In this document: positions 9,161-17,681 of the stretch, piece after piece
Layout: each line of letters opens with the position of its first letter
How positions within the stretch are numbered: position 1 is the stretch's first letter
DNA from: Paenibacillus andongensis
GTDB lineage: Bacteria; Bacillota; Bacilli; Paenibacillales; NBRC-103111
Direction of reading: 5' to 3'
Length of the DNA: 64,000 nucleotides
Assembly: GCF_025369935.1 (NCBI RefSeq)
Contig: NZ_CP104467.1
Location: 4,161,001 to 4,225,000, forward strand
The notes under the pieces: generated by a model
What the model was told of the DNA's origin: nothing
Databases searched by the model: none
What the model saw: the letters and a program-made list of their open reading frames with translations, nothing else
Position numbers and translations under genes: made by a program

Positions 9161-9206
9161 AAAAGTGCTGCTCCCTTCACTTCAAAGGATCTGCAGCACT
9201 TTTTTA
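9161..9206 (-). terminator. intrinsic terminator after the SLH-domain gene
   Basis: AGTGCTGC (9164-9171) pairs with GCAGCACT (9193-9200). A-run and T-run flank the stem, so it can work in both directions. It lies 13 bases beyond the stop codon at 9219. Confidence 0.8.
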
Positions 9207-9218
9207 AAACTTAGATCA

Positions 9219-10124
9219 TTATTTTGAAGCAGCAGGTTCGGCTGCTACCTTATACTTTGACGAAACATAGGTGACAGTTTTGGCTTCGGTCATCACCTGA
9301 GCATACATCACGTCAAGTTTCGGCTCGACTAGTGTATAGGTAATGACCGCCTGACCCTCTTGATTAAACTGGATCGCATTGATTTCTATACCGTATCCAG
9401 GGTTCGGTTTATCACCTCTGGACAGCGTTACTTTGTTCACATCATCATTGACTTTCTCGACCTTTACCGCTACCTCTTCAATTGGAGCCGGCTTTTGAGT
9501 ATGAGCTTCCAACACACGGATAGCGTTATAGAGCCAACTAGCTGCTTCTCCACGTGTAAGCTCACTTTTAGGATTAAACTTACCGTCCTTATCCAGCGTA
9601 GTAATTTTATAAAGCAGCAGCCTCTGTAAAGTACCTTGATAATCAATCGTGATTTGATCCTCATCCTTGATCATGATGAACACTTTGACCAGTGGGAAAT
9701 TGCCTTTCATTTCTAAGGCACGAACTAATAAGTCCCCAAATTGTTCGCGCGTAATCGTCGAATTCGGGTTCACATCCTTAGGAATCGCCAAACCGTGATA
9801 ATGAGCAATGATGAAGGCGTCCGCATACCAAGCGTCATTCGCGATGTTCGTATACATGTCCGTTGCTACCGGCTGTTTTTTGAAACGCATTAAATCCAAG
9901 TTCAAATCTAAGCCTTTTACAATCATTTGCACGCTCTGTGCATAGCTAATTTTACCTTTAGGTACAAAGTGCTCATTATCGATTCCGCTTACGACGCCAC
10001 GGTCTTTTAAGGCTAGAATGGATTCTGCTTGCCCTTCATCTAAATCCGAAAAAGCAAATGCTGAACCGAAAGTCAAACTACTGCACAACAAGGTTGTTAA
10101 CGTTAAAACAGCTATTTTTTTCAT
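9219..10124 (-). CDS. S-layer homology (SLH) domain protein with PrcB-like C-terminus
   Basis: Secreted cell-wall protein, 301 residues. A signal peptide ends near residue 25 (LTFGSAFAFSD). Three SLH modules follow; recognisable pieces are LKDRGVVSG, SYAQSVQMI, AWYADAFIIAHYHGL, TITREQFGDLL and KSELTRGEAASWL. SLH modules bind pyruvylated secondary cell-wall polymers. The C-terminal 70 residues (from GYGIEINAIQF to VTYVSSKYKV) resemble the PrcB_C domain found in secreted Bacillales proteins. It has its own terminator and appears monocistronic. What the C-terminal domain binds is unknown. Confidence 0.82.
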   Translation of the reverse strand: MKKIAVLTLTTLLCSSLTFGSAFAFSDLDEGQAESILALKDRGVVSGIDNEHFVPKGKISYAQSVQMIVKGLDLNLDLMRFKKQPVATDMYTNIANDAWYADAFIIAHYHGLAIPKDVNPNSTITREQFGDLLVRALEMKGNFPLVKVFIMIKDEDQITIDYQGTLQRLLLYKITTLDKDGKFNPKSELTRGEAASWLYNAIRVLEAHTQKPAPIEEVAVKVEKVNDDVNKVTLSRGDKPNPGYGIEINAIQFNQEGQAVITYTLVEPKLDVMYAQVMTEAKTVTYVSSKYKVAAEPAASK

Positions 10125-10234
10125 CAGCTCTGTTCTCCTTTGGGCATGTAATTGTTTAACCTTTATTTGAGTTACTTATAAAACGTAGAGCAGACAAATT
10201 ATGTTGCACAATGATTTACTATTATAAAAAGACT

Positions 10235-10536
10235 TTATTTCCGTTCAATTACCGATACTAATTCTTGCTTAAAACAGTCATCTAAGTGAGCATTACCGAT
10301 ATATTTCAACACCAACTGTTTATTAATGCTATTGCTTTTTAGATAGTTTAATATGAGATCTGTTTTATACTCTCTACCCATCATGTGATAAGCAACACAC
10401 CATGCACGACGATATCCCAATCGTTAACTTTATCGATGAGTCCTAGATAAAACAGTAACCCGCTTCCACCAAGGGAATATTGAATTTGATTCAGACTGAG
10501 CTTTTCGATTATTTCATGTAGTTCCGTGATATCCAT
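10235..10536 (-). pseudogene. broken nucleotidyltransferase-fold gene (internal deletion and frameshift)
   Basis: Two pieces of one former gene lie in different frames. The 5' piece (10536 to 10381, 51 codons) starts MDITELHEIIEKLS and carries YSLGGSGLLFYLGL and KVNDWDIV, the GGSG and DxD-like signature of a nucleotidyltransferase-fold family seen in Paenibacillus. It then runs into a TGA. The 3' piece (to 10235) continues in another frame with GYRRAWCVAYHMMGREYKTD and a helical tail. Intact relatives, as I remember them, have many more residues between the DWD motif and the C-terminal helices, so a deletion with frameshift is likely. It is probably non-functional. Confidence 0.55.
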
Positions 10537-10580
10537 TTGTGAATTCTCATTTCTATCGTAGTTTTAGTTATATTCTTGAG

Positions 10581-10592
10581 AACCAATTGGTT
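10581..10592. promoter_or_regulatory. 12-bp perfect palindrome AACCAATTGGTT
   Basis: This perfect palindrome is the only clear structure in the 10537-10713 gap between the pseudogene and the coat operon. It may be an operator or a remnant of one; function unknown. Confidence 0.3.
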
Positions 10593-10713
10593 TCCTTTTC
10601 ATCACGTGCATCAACGGGTTCTATACCACCTTGAATAGACCTTAGGCTCTGCCTCAAGTTTATGTAAACAAATAACCAGCAGCCTCAGCTCCCGGTTAAA
10701 TAGAATCGTATAT

Positions 10714-11013
10714 TTACAGCGTTGGTGCATTCAAAGCAGTCTGAATGTTAGTCAAGTCAAATTGAATCTGCTCTTTGATGTTCCAAGGATGATACCAGCC
10801 TTGTTCCATCATGTACTTCACTATTTTCTCATGCGTATCAATCGCTTCATCTAATTGCTTAGTGAGCAATGCCTTAATCTCCGGAGTACCCGCCTCCGTT
10901 ACAGCCATCGCGTAGTTTCTTACCCCGCTCTTCGCAGTAATCAAAAAGTCCATAGCAATCACTTGATCAGTCATCGTATGCATACCTGTCAAATGCTCAA
11001 GAATGGTGTTCAT
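10714..11013 (-). CDS. yraD: CotF-like spore coat protein (YraD type)
   Basis: Small helical protein of the Coat_F family, 99 residues, ferritin-like helices visible (MTDQVIAMDFLITAKSGVRN and PEIKALLTKQLDEAIDTHEK). Such proteins are made in the mother cell and found in the spore coat. Length, motif and position as last gene of a five-gene cluster match B. subtilis yraD. A clear AGGAGGTG site precedes the ATG. It is a paralogue of the yraF-like gene at 12414-12785; both share the MDFL...GVRN core and the WxHP motif. Confidence 0.85.
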   Translation of the reverse strand: MNTILEHLTGMHTMTDQVIAMDFLITAKSGVRNYAMAVTEAGTPEIKALLTKQLDEAIDTHEKIVKYMMEQGWYHPWNIKEQIQFDLTNIQTALNAPTL

Positions 11014-11024
11014 GCTTTCACCTC

Positions 11025-11219
11025 CTATACGGTCGCTTTGGTTAAAATCGCCTCAAGCTCCTGCAGCTGCCGCGTTGATACTTCTATATCTTGCAGTAAA
11101 ATTTCTTTCAAAGCTGGATCTGAAACTAAGAGCTTCATCGTCTTCGCCTTGGTTAAACAGACTGTTTTAAAAGCTGCTATTTCATGAACCTCCAAGGTTT
11201 CGTGTAGAGCAAATGACAT
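11025..11219 (-). CDS. yraE: small coat-associated protein (YraE type)
   Basis: 64 residues, two predicted helices. The N-terminus HETLEVHEIAAFKTVCLTK is shared with the yraG-like gene at 12782-13042 ([19 protein letters not shown]), so the two are paralogues. It corresponds to B. subtilis yraE by length and by its place between adhB and yraD. GGAGGTG stands 11 bases before the ATG. It probably pairs with the CotF-like neighbour in the coat. Confidence 0.78.
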   Translation of the reverse strand: MSFALHETLEVHEIAAFKTVCLTKAKTMKLLVSDPALKEILLQDIEVSTRQLQELEAILTKATV

Positions 11220-11255
11220 CTTCTAACATGCACCTCCGAATCACTAGTTGCACCA

Positions 11256-12392
11256 TTACGGTTTAAGAATAACTTTAATACAATTCTCTTGTCTGGTATC
11301 AAATATCTCGTAACCATGCTTTGCTTCGCTAAGCGGCAGGATATGTGTAATGACATCACCTGGATCCACTTTGCCAGTATCAATCAGTTCATACATATAC
11401 GGCATGTAATGAATGACTGGGGCTTGCCCTGTACGAATAATGACGTTTCTTTGGAAAATATCTCCGAGTGGAAAAGCATTATATCGTCCGCCATATACAC
11501 CCGTAATCTGAATCGTACCACCCTTGCGGACAGCCTGAGAAGCTATGACAATACCGCCCATCGCACCGCCATGCAGCTTTAGTCCAGAGGCAATGGATTC
11601 GAGTGGAGTCATTTTTCCGCTCATCCCCGAGCAATCAATGACAACATCTGCACCGCCTTTTGTGATTTCCTTCAAATAATTTCCGATATTCTCCCAATGC
11701 TCGAAGTTAACGGTTTCAACCTTATTCGTTCGTTTCGCATGCTCCAAGCGGTAATCTAGATAATCAACTGCGATGACCCGCTTTGCTCCTTTAAACCAAC
11801 TGAATTTTTGTGCCAGCAGCCCTACAGGACCGCATCCCAGCACGATAACCGTGTCCCCTTCCTTCACACCAGCATTATCTACACTCCAAAAAGCTGTTGT
11901 CATGGCATCCGCAATCAAGACTAGCTTCTCATCCGGGTGCTCGCAGCTTTCCGGAATTTTGAAGTGAGTGAAGTTCGCGAAGGGTACCCGCAAATATTCA
12001 GCCTGTCCGCCCGGATACCCGCCTGTTGTGCCGGAATACCCGAAGTAAGCTCCCATATCCCCATTCTCGTTCGAGTTATCGCACTGGCTTTCGAGTTGAT
12101 TTTTACAGAAAAAGCATTCCCCGCAGCTAATATTGAAAGGAATAATGACACGATCGCCTTTCTTTAACTTCGTAACGCCAGAACCGACCTCTTCGACGAT
12201 GCCCATAGGCTCGTGTCCGATGACATAATCTTCCTGTAAATTAGGGATCATCCCGTGAATCAAATGCAAGTCGGAACCACAGATAGCCGTAGTCGTCATT
12301 CGGACGATCATATCGTCGGCTTTCTCAATTATCGGATCGGATACCTCTTTCATTACGACATTTTTGAGGCCTTGATACGTAACAGCTTTCAT
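11256..12392 (-). CDS. adhB: zinc-dependent alcohol dehydrogenase (AdhB type)
   Basis: Medium-chain dehydrogenase of the glutathione-independent formaldehyde dehydrogenase-like group, 378 residues. Seen: AICGSDLHLIHG with the catalytic-zinc Cys and His, GHEPMGIVEEVGSGV, a structural-zinc cluster SCGECFFCKNQLESQC, and the NAD-binding motif VIVLGCGPVGLLAQ. It is flanked on each side by a CotF-like/small-protein pair, as in the B. subtilis yraG-yraF-adhB-yraE-yraD operon. It is therefore probably expressed during sporulation. Substrate unknown; aldehyde detoxification is a guess from the family. Confidence 0.88.
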   Translation of the reverse strand: MKAVTYQGLKNVVMKEVSDPIIEKADDMIVRMTTTAICGSDLHLIHGMIPNLQEDYVIGHEPMGIVEEVGSGVTKLKKGDRVIIPFNISCGECFFCKNQLESQCDNSNENGDMGAYFGYSGTTGGYPGGQAEYLRVPFANFTHFKIPESCEHPDEKLVLIADAMTTAFWSVDNAGVKEGDTVIVLGCGPVGLLAQKFSWFKGAKRVIAVDYLDYRLEHAKRTNKVETVNFEHWENIGNYLKEITKGGADVVIDCSGMSGKMTPLESIASGLKLHGGAMGGIVIASQAVRKGGTIQITGVYGGRYNAFPLGDIFQRNVIIRTGQAPVIHYMPYMYELIDTGKVDPGDVITHILPLSEAKHGYEIFDTRQENCIKVILKP

Positions 12393-12413
12393 GCTTTATT
12401 TCCTCAAATAACG

Positions 12414-12785
12414 TTATTGATCTGGTGTCCGATCAAACATGCCTTTACGAGATGTGTCGTCTGGGAACAGCTTCATTTGAGCCATTTGAACAGCATGAGT
12501 AGTCCCTAGCTGATCTAGTTTATATTGTTCGTTGAGCTCATAAGGATGGAACCATTTCTTCCTCATCATAAGGTCGGATACTTCTTGATGCAGCGCAATG
12601 CCTTGATGCAGCTGGCCGCGGAGGATCGCTCTTGCCCCATCAGACGCCGTTTCCGTCAAGGCAATCGCCGTATTTCTTACTCCTTCTTTGACTCGGACGA
12701 GAAAATCCATCGCAAATGTCATGTCGGCCATCTCTGGCATGTTGAGTGCATGACTCGGGTCTAGATAATCGTAGTCTTCCTTCAT
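12414..12785 (-). CDS. yraF: CotF-like spore coat protein (YraF type)
   Basis: 123 residues, Coat_F family. Core helices carry [20 protein letters not shown] and [20 protein letters not shown]. It is a paralogue of the yraD-like protein. The start codon overlaps the stop of the upstream yraG-like gene (ATGA), which indicates translational coupling, with an AAGGTGAT site ahead. Length matches B. subtilis YraF (about 122). Spore coat location is inferred from the family. Confidence 0.85.
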   Translation of the reverse strand: MKEDYDYLDPSHALNMPEMADMTFAMDFLVRVKEGVRNTAIALTETASDGARAILRGQLHQGIALHQEVSDLMMRKKWFHPYELNEQYKLDQLGTTHAVQMAQMKLFPDDTSRKGMFDRTPDQ

Positions 12786-13042
12786 CTATAATCACCTTCA
12801 TTTATAATAGGTGTCGGGCGGTGGGGGACGGGGGTTTGGAATGGCGCTTTCGCATAAACGGATTGTAGATCAGCTATGGCTTGCATGGACTGCTCCACAT
12901 CTTTTTGCATCAATGCTTTTAATTCTTGGTCAAAAACTAAACCTTGCATCATCTTGGATTTTAAGACGCAAAGTGTTTTAAAATTAAGGGCTTCATGCAA
13001 TTCTAGGGACTCGTGAGCTGCTAAAGTTGGTTGATTTACCAT
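12782..13042 (-). CDS. yraG: small coat-associated protein (YraG type)
   Basis: 86 residues, first gene of the coat operon, with a GGAGGTGA site before the ATG. The N-terminal half is a copy of the YraE-type protein; the C-terminal end is proline-rich ([13 protein letters not shown]). It overlaps the yraF start by four bases. The duplicated small/CotF pairs around adhB suggest that an ancestral two-gene unit was duplicated. Confidence 0.78.
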   Translation of the reverse strand: MVNQPTLAAHESLELHEALNFKTLCVLKSKMMQGLVFDQELKALMQKDVEQSMQAIADLQSVYAKAPFQTPVPHRPTPIINEGDYR

Positions 13043-13333
13043 GGGTCACCTCCAATGGTATCTTGTCCTTGAAAAGTAAGGTTATTCATCCATTTGCCAC
13101 CCACATTATTCAATTGGGACGAAAGTGCTTTCAATGTTAAGATGAGGTAAATTTTCCTGTCAAGGAATTATTACTCATCAAATTCTAACGAAATTCTAAT
13201 AATGATGAAATATGCTAGGTCAGCTATGGCTTCCCGCTCTATTCGGTAAATTTTAGGGACTTTCAACTGTGATAAAGTAATTCTAGGTGCTAGATTCACC
13301 TCAGCTTTTATACCAAAAGGAGGAAGTTAATTC
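13043..13333. other. divergent intergenic region between the coat operon and the NlpC/P60 gene
   Basis: This 291-base AT-rich gap must hold both promoters. A small AGGTG...CACCT hairpin (about 13285-13301) lies upstream of the NlpC/P60 start. I looked for a c-di-AMP (ydaO-type) riboswitch, which often precedes such hydrolases, and did not recognise its conserved core. Confidence 0.4.
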
Positions 13334-14071
13334 ATGCAAAAAAAGAATAAAAACTACCTTGGAAAAACAATATTATCTTTAGGCTTAGCACTCTCCATGT
13401 TTGGTGGCTTTTCCACTAGTGCTTTTGCTGCCCCTGTAGCAACAGCAACCGTGAATAAAGGTGTTAACTTCCGTGCCGATCAGAGTACGAGTGCACCTGT
13501 TTGGGGATTTGTTAAACAAGGCACTGTGCTTCCTGTTGAAGCTGCTAATGACTACTGGGTTTTAGTCGATTACAATGGAAAACAGGGCTATGTTTCACGT
13601 TCTTATGTCACCGTACATGAAAATAAACCTGCTCCAGCACCTGCACCTTCAAATCCTGCTCCCGCTCCAGCCCCTTCTAATCCGGCTGCTGGCGGCAGTT
13701 TAGCGAATAAAATTGTCAACACAGCTGCCTCATTTCAGGGTCGTGTAACCTATGTATTTGGTTCGAGGGATCAACAGCGTTTGCGTTTAGATTGTTCCTC
13801 CTTCACGCAATATGTATTTCAACTAAATGGCGTTCAAATTCCTTGGGGATCTAAGGCTCAAGCCAAATTGGGCTCATACATTCCACGTAATCAGCTCCAA
13901 CCGGGTGATTTGGTATTTTTCAGCGTAAGTACACCAGGTCAAATTAACCATGTAGGCATTTACATAGGTAATGGCCGATTCATTAACAACTTGCCAAACA
14001 AAGGTGTTGTCATCGGCGACTTCAATAGTTCGTATTGGACAAGCCATTACATCACAGGCCGCAGAATCTAA
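13334..14071 (+). CDS. secreted SH3b-NlpC/P60 peptidoglycan endopeptidase
   Basis: Cell-wall hydrolase, 245 residues. A signal peptide ends near residue 33 (STSAFAAPV). A bacterial SH3 domain fills about 35-95 (GVNFRADQSTSAPVW, GYVSRSYV). A linker with two APAPAPSNPAPAPAPSNP-like repeats covers about 99-118. A C-terminal NlpC/P60 domain runs from about 122 to the end with nucleophile Cys154 (LDCSSF) and His206 (INHVGIYIG). The third catalytic position, His in many family members, appears to be Asn here (FINN, 218-219), which the family tolerates. It would cut gamma-D-Glu-diamino acid bonds in stem peptides. AGGAGG lies ahead of the ATG. Confidence 0.9.
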   Translation: MQKKNKNYLGKTILSLGLALSMFGGFSTSAFAAPVATATVNKGVNFRADQSTSAPVWGFVKQGTVLPVEAANDYWVLVDYNGKQGYVSRSYVTVHENKPAPAPAPSNPAPAPAPSNPAAGGSLANKIVNTAASFQGRVTYVFGSRDQQRLRLDCSSFTQYVFQLNGVQIPWGSKAQAKLGSYIPRNQLQPGDLVFFSVSTPGQINHVGIYIGNGRFINNLPNKGVVIGDFNSSYWTSHYITGRRI

Positions 14072-14086
14072 TTTCATTTTGCAAAT

Positions 14087-14121
14087 AAGAACCCTTCCTT
14101 TTCCAAAGGAGGGTTCTTTGT
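14087..14121 (+). terminator. intrinsic terminator after the NlpC/P60 gene
   Basis: AAGAACCCTTCC pairs with GGAGGGTTCTT (loop near 14099-14107) and is followed by TTG-T-rich sequence; 16 bases after the stop codon. Confidence 0.8.
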
Positions 14122-14186
14122 CATTTCATCCCTTTTGAAATATTTGGAGAAAGTCGTATTGACATCCCTTTCATCTTACAAGAATC

Positions 14187-15569
14187 TTAAAATGATTTCC
14201 CCATCAATACCAAAATCTGATTTGGACGAGTTCTTTTCAGAACATAAAATCCTGTTCCAGTTGCAGTAGCCATACCACTCTCGTTCGGTCCGCAAAGTCC
14301 GCCCGCTTGGCAGGATCCATCATCCCTTACCAGAAGTTTACCAAGCATCCCTATAGCTACCCATTCGGGTCTCTCTGCCCTAGGGATATAGACTTCTGTT
14401 GGGTTCCATTCTGGATTTAACATAGGTTGTCGCTCATTTCTTTCGGGTATAATAATTTCCCCTAGAGCATCTGTCAATGCTGGCACTGCCACTTCATGAT
14501 ATAGTGTTCTTCCCCACTCATCCGTCAGATACTTCTGATTCCAGCGCAATTCCCCGCTGTTCGAGAGAAAAGCCGGCTTCGCACTTGTAATTCCGATTAC
14601 GAAGTGATCCGTGGGACTAGCTATGCGAACTTTGTCCTCTTCCAAAGTGACGAAAAAGCCAGGTTCAATGGGGTTGCCGTCTATCGTCTCGAACATCTCC
14701 GCGTAATCTGCCGCCGGACTGCTTACCGTTCCGTCTATTTTAACATTACCATTGCTTAAGATTTTCGCGGCTAATCCTTGTGCTGCGCTGCTTGTCCCGT
14801 TGGCTAAATACCAAGAATAGGTCAGCTCATTCGCGGCGCCAAATTGCCCCATGATGTGCACACCTTCCAAATTGTTCGTTGAAGTCTCTTGTCCTTCGGC
14901 ATGAGAAAAAAAACTGTTCGCCAACGTGTTAACACCCTCGGTATGCGAAGTGAAGCCACTCGCGGTTGTCAATGCACCTTCCGCATGGGAGTTTTGACCA
15001 CTAGCTATGGTCTGATTCCCTTCAGCATGCGATAAATCGCCTGAAGCCATTGTCCTCTGCCCTTCCGCATGGGCGAACAGCCCGCTTGCTACGTTTAAGT
15101 TCCCTTCGGCATGAGAGGCTCTGCCGCTAGCCGTGTTGTTCTCGCCTTCGGCATGGGCGCTTTGACCAGACGCGATCGTTTCTAAGCCTTCGGCATGAGA
15201 ATCGAGACCCGTTGCTTGCGTCGACTCTCCTTCTGCATGGGCATTGAGTCCAATTGCACGTGAACCTCTCCCTTCCGCGTGAGAAGCAAAGCTCTGCGCT
15301 CGAGTCAAGAACCCCTCCGCATGCGCGCCCAAATCTTCAGCACTGGTTTGCTGCCCTTCGGCATGCGAGTATAAACCAATGGCTGTAGAGCCACCGCCTT
15401 CTGCATGAGAAGCAGGACCCGACGCATGGGTCAAATAGCCCTCCACATGAGAAGCAATCGTACTCGCCGTTGTATTAAAGCCCTCCGCGTGAGAATAATC
15501 TCCACTCGCCAAGGTGTTATTTCCTTCTGCCTCGGAGCATGCCCCCAAAGCTTGCGCCCCACAAGCCAT
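14187..15569 (-). CDS. YadA-head repeat protein with peptidase G2 autocleavage domain
   Basis: 460 residues from the chosen ATG, which has AAAGGAGAGG nine bases upstream; the longer frame starting at 15611 lacks a ribosome site. Roughly residues 8-235 are about 16 tandem 14-residue repeats of the SHAEGxxTxASG type, as in trimeric YadA-like heads and phage tail fibres. The C-terminal half (from about 270) carries SPAADYAEMFE and HFVIGITSAKPAF, matching the peptidase G2 / intramolecular chaperone-type autocatalytic domain of phage tail spikes. It probably forms a trimeric beta-roll fibre on the cell or spore surface and trims itself. No phage genes are nearby, so it is a free-standing version. 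No signal peptide is visible. Confidence 0.75.
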   Translation of the reverse strand: MACGAQALGACSEAEGNNTLASGDYSHAEGFNTTASTIASHVEGYLTHASGPASHAEGGGSTAIGLYSHAEGQQTSAEDLGAHAEGFLTRAQSFASHAEGRGSRAIGLNAHAEGESTQATGLDSHAEGLETIASGQSAHAEGENNTASGRASHAEGNLNVASGLFAHAEGQRTMASGDLSHAEGNQTIASGQNSHAEGALTTASGFTSHTEGVNTLANSFFSHAEGQETSTNNLEGVHIMGQFGAANELTYSWYLANGTSSAAQGLAAKILSNGNVKIDGTVSSPAADYAEMFETIDGNPIEPGFFVTLEEDKVRIASPTDHFVIGITSAKPAFLSNSGELRWNQKYLTDEWGRTLYHEVAVPALTDALGEIIIPERNERQPMLNPEWNPTEVYIPRAERPEWVAIGMLGKLLVRDDGSCQAGGLCGPNESGMATATGTGFYVLKRTRPNQILVLMGKSF

Positions 15570-15612
15570 ATTCATCCTCTCCTTTATACTGATTGTGAAT
15601 ATATGATTCATA

Positions 15613-15870
15613 CTATGAGATTTCTACATATTTGCTTGTACAATTGCCATTGGGTAAACAAAAGGCAGAACCGAAGGTTCTGCCTTTTGCACTTAAATTA
15701 TAGCTCAATCCCGAACATTTCTTCTTATAGGTAAGTTGATAAGCCGAATGCTTTATTTCTCTCGAAACTACCTTCTTTAAGGATTGGATTAAATCCATCA
15801 ATTTTTCGGCATACATAAGTTTAACGATACTATCAGCTCCCATAATATGGCGCGAAGTAAAGGCCATCAC
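15613..15870 (-). other. doubtful small reading frame in a 386-base gap, possible gene remnant
   Basis: An 85-codon frame starts MMAFTSRHIMGADSIVKLMY. The same frame stays open upstream to about 15945 without a start (WDAITSLESLAKYYQNSRIL looks protein-like), while a short ATG frame MKKVVRFLEEQRKRLG lies just before it in another phase. A perfect terminator hairpin sits inside the 3' end of the frame, which argues against the last third being coding. It is probably a decayed gene; the family is not recognised. Confidence 0.25.
15661..15690. terminator. strong intrinsic terminator hairpin
   Basis: AAAGGCAGAACC (15661-15672), loop GAA, GGTTCTGCCTTT (15676-15687) is a perfect 12-bp stem flanked by A and T runs. 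It may end the transcript of the methyltransferase gene at 15998-17545 or of the remnant in between. Confidence 0.75.
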
Positions 15871-15997
15871 ATTATCAAGAATGCGAGAATTCTGATAATA
15901 TTTGGCTAGTGACTCTAAGCTTGTGATCGCATCCCAGTCTCTTCCGTTGCTCCTCCAAGAATCTCACCACTTTTTTCATATATTTTTTGCTAACTGA

Positions 15998-17545
15998 CTA
16001 TGATGGAAACAGTTTCATAAGCGCCATAGCACCTTCATGTTCTGGTGCTAATTCTAGTGTGTTACGAGCAAATTCCCTAGCAGAAGCATCTTCGCCGACC
16101 TCGTAATAGCAAATGGCCATCTCATAAAGCACAGAAGCGTCGTTCTTGTACTCATTGTTGGTCCGTTCAAAGAATAGCAAAGCATCCTGGAACATATCCA
16201 TTTGATACAATAACATCGCGCAGTCCAAAGCTAAGTCGCGATTTAATTCCATTGGATAATATCCTTGCCACATCAGAAGTATACCTTGTCGAATGTCCGT
16301 TAATTCTTCTTCATCACACGCTGGAATTAGGTTCGATAGGCGCTTCGCGCTTTGGAGAAACAATTGAGCATCATATCCGCCCAAACGCCAAAAAGCTAAG
16401 AGTTGGTTAATTTCCATGAGATCCAAATGCGAATCAAACCATTCCTTGATACTGAAAAAATCATCAGGACCAAAACGCTCGACAAACCGACGATAGGCTA
16501 ATCGAGTATGCCCATAACCATGCGGATTGGGTAGCATTAGCATACACCCTATGTTCAAATGGTTGTAAGGATGCGATGTGAATAAGCTCATGGCACCCTT
16601 TTGCTCAAATACATACCCAATGGCATGATAATTGGCTGTCAGGGAAAAGCTTCCATGATGAATTAGTTTGGGAGGTTCATTAAATTCCCAATTCTCTATT
16701 CGGTGGTCACCTTTATCCGCAGTGAGCAGGAGAAATCCCTCTTGTGAGAGCTGACCAAGTCGTTCCAAACATTGCAGTCCGACGACTGGAAAGAGGATAT
16801 GGGAATCCTCCAGCTTCTGCGAATACAACGCTAGAACCTCACGATATAGGTACGATTCCTTTTCATATTCATCGGCTCTTCGATAATGATACTCGGGAAT
16901 GACCCTCTTCAACATTTCCCCAGCGCTACGTTCGGTATCACCCTCAGGGAAGTGCAAAGATACCATGCATTCATAAATTTTGTTTTCGTCTACATAAATT
17001 AGTTCTTGCGGGATACTGTCAAAAAAGTAATTCGCAATAACCAGCAGAGGCTGCTGCAAGTCACCCTTTCTAATTCGATCACCAGATTGCATCAAATGAA
17101 GTTCGGTGCCATGTACAGCATCAAACTGTGCAAAATCCAAAACCCCTTGTTCCACAAAGGGAAGTAAACTGCGATGCTGCTGCCAAAAGGCGATATTTTT
17201 GAAAGCTAAATCACTCATGACATATCGAAATGGAGGAAGTGTTATACCTGCATAATCCCTCAGTTCGCATAGTTCCTTTACAATATGATAGGCTAACCTG
17301 CCCGAACCCGCACCAAGCTCCAGAATCGTCACCGTTTCCAATGTGTAACCAAGCTTTGCTCTATCTTGAAGAAACCCAAAAATGATCTCGGCATAGGCTA
17401 CCGCAATACTTGGATTACTAGTTATGTATTGTGGAACCTCTTCACTCTGCCATGCGCCAATTCCCTGCTCTTCATAATAAGTTCGCTGAAGCTCCCATAT
17501 AGGTGCCTCACTGAAACGATAAATCTTCTGATCTCTATGTGTCAT
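15998..17545 (-). CDS. MidA-like SAM-dependent methyltransferase with C-terminal TPR region
   Basis: 515 residues. The N-terminal two thirds match the NDUFAF7/MidA-type methyltransferase family: SAM motif I is ILELGAGSGRLAYHI (about residues 74-88), and the family motif VIANYFFDSIPQEL follows near 168. The C-terminal part (from about 430) is helical with TPR-like repeats (LYQMDMFQDALLFFERT, ASVLYEMAICYYEVGED). MidA relatives methylate an arginine of respiratory complex I in mitochondria; the bacterial target is unknown, and the TPR tail suggests a protein partner. It appears to stand alone between the G2 protein and the coat island. Confidence 0.8.
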   Translation of the reverse strand: MTHRDQKIYRFSEAPIWELQRTYYEEQGIGAWQSEEVPQYITSNPSIAVAYAEIIFGFLQDRAKLGYTLETVTILELGAGSGRLAYHIVKELCELRDYAGITLPPFRYVMSDLAFKNIAFWQQHRSLLPFVEQGVLDFAQFDAVHGTELHLMQSGDRIRKGDLQQPLLVIANYFFDSIPQELIYVDENKIYECMVSLHFPEGDTERSAGEMLKRVIPEYHYRRADEYEKESYLYREVLALYSQKLEDSHILFPVVGLQCLERLGQLSQEGFLLLTADKGDHRIENWEFNEPPKLIHHGSFSLTANYHAIGYVFEQKGAMSLFTSHPYNHLNIGCMLMLPNPHGYGHTRLAYRRFVERFGPDDFFSIKEWFDSHLDLMEINQLLAFWRLGGYDAQLFLQSAKRLSNLIPACDEEELTDIRQGILLMWQGYYPMELNRDLALDCAMLLYQMDMFQDALLFFERTNNEYKNDASVLYEMAICYYEVGEDASAREFARNTLELAPEHEGAMALMKLFPS

Positions 17546-17618
17546 CGGCTTGAACCTACTTTACTCCATTTTATGAAAAAACAACTCCCATCTTACCATA
17601 AAGTACCTCCTAATCAAA

Positions 17619-17662
17619 AAAGAAAGACAGTTACCCAAATTTCTGGTTAACTACCTTTCTAC
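17619..17662 (-). terminator. terminator after the coat-like gene at 17682-18356
   Basis: AGAAAG-AC-AGTTA pairs with TAACT-A-CCTTTCT across an inner loop, and on the minus strand it is followed by a run of T. It lies 20 bases beyond the stop. Confidence 0.6.
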
Positions 17663-17681
17663 CAGATAAAGAAAAATTTTT

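Noticed and set aside
13043..13333. Possible c-di-AMP riboswitch before the NlpC/P60 gene
   Set aside because: The gap is long enough and the gene type fits, but the conserved core elements are not recognisable by eye; a covariance-model search would be needed.
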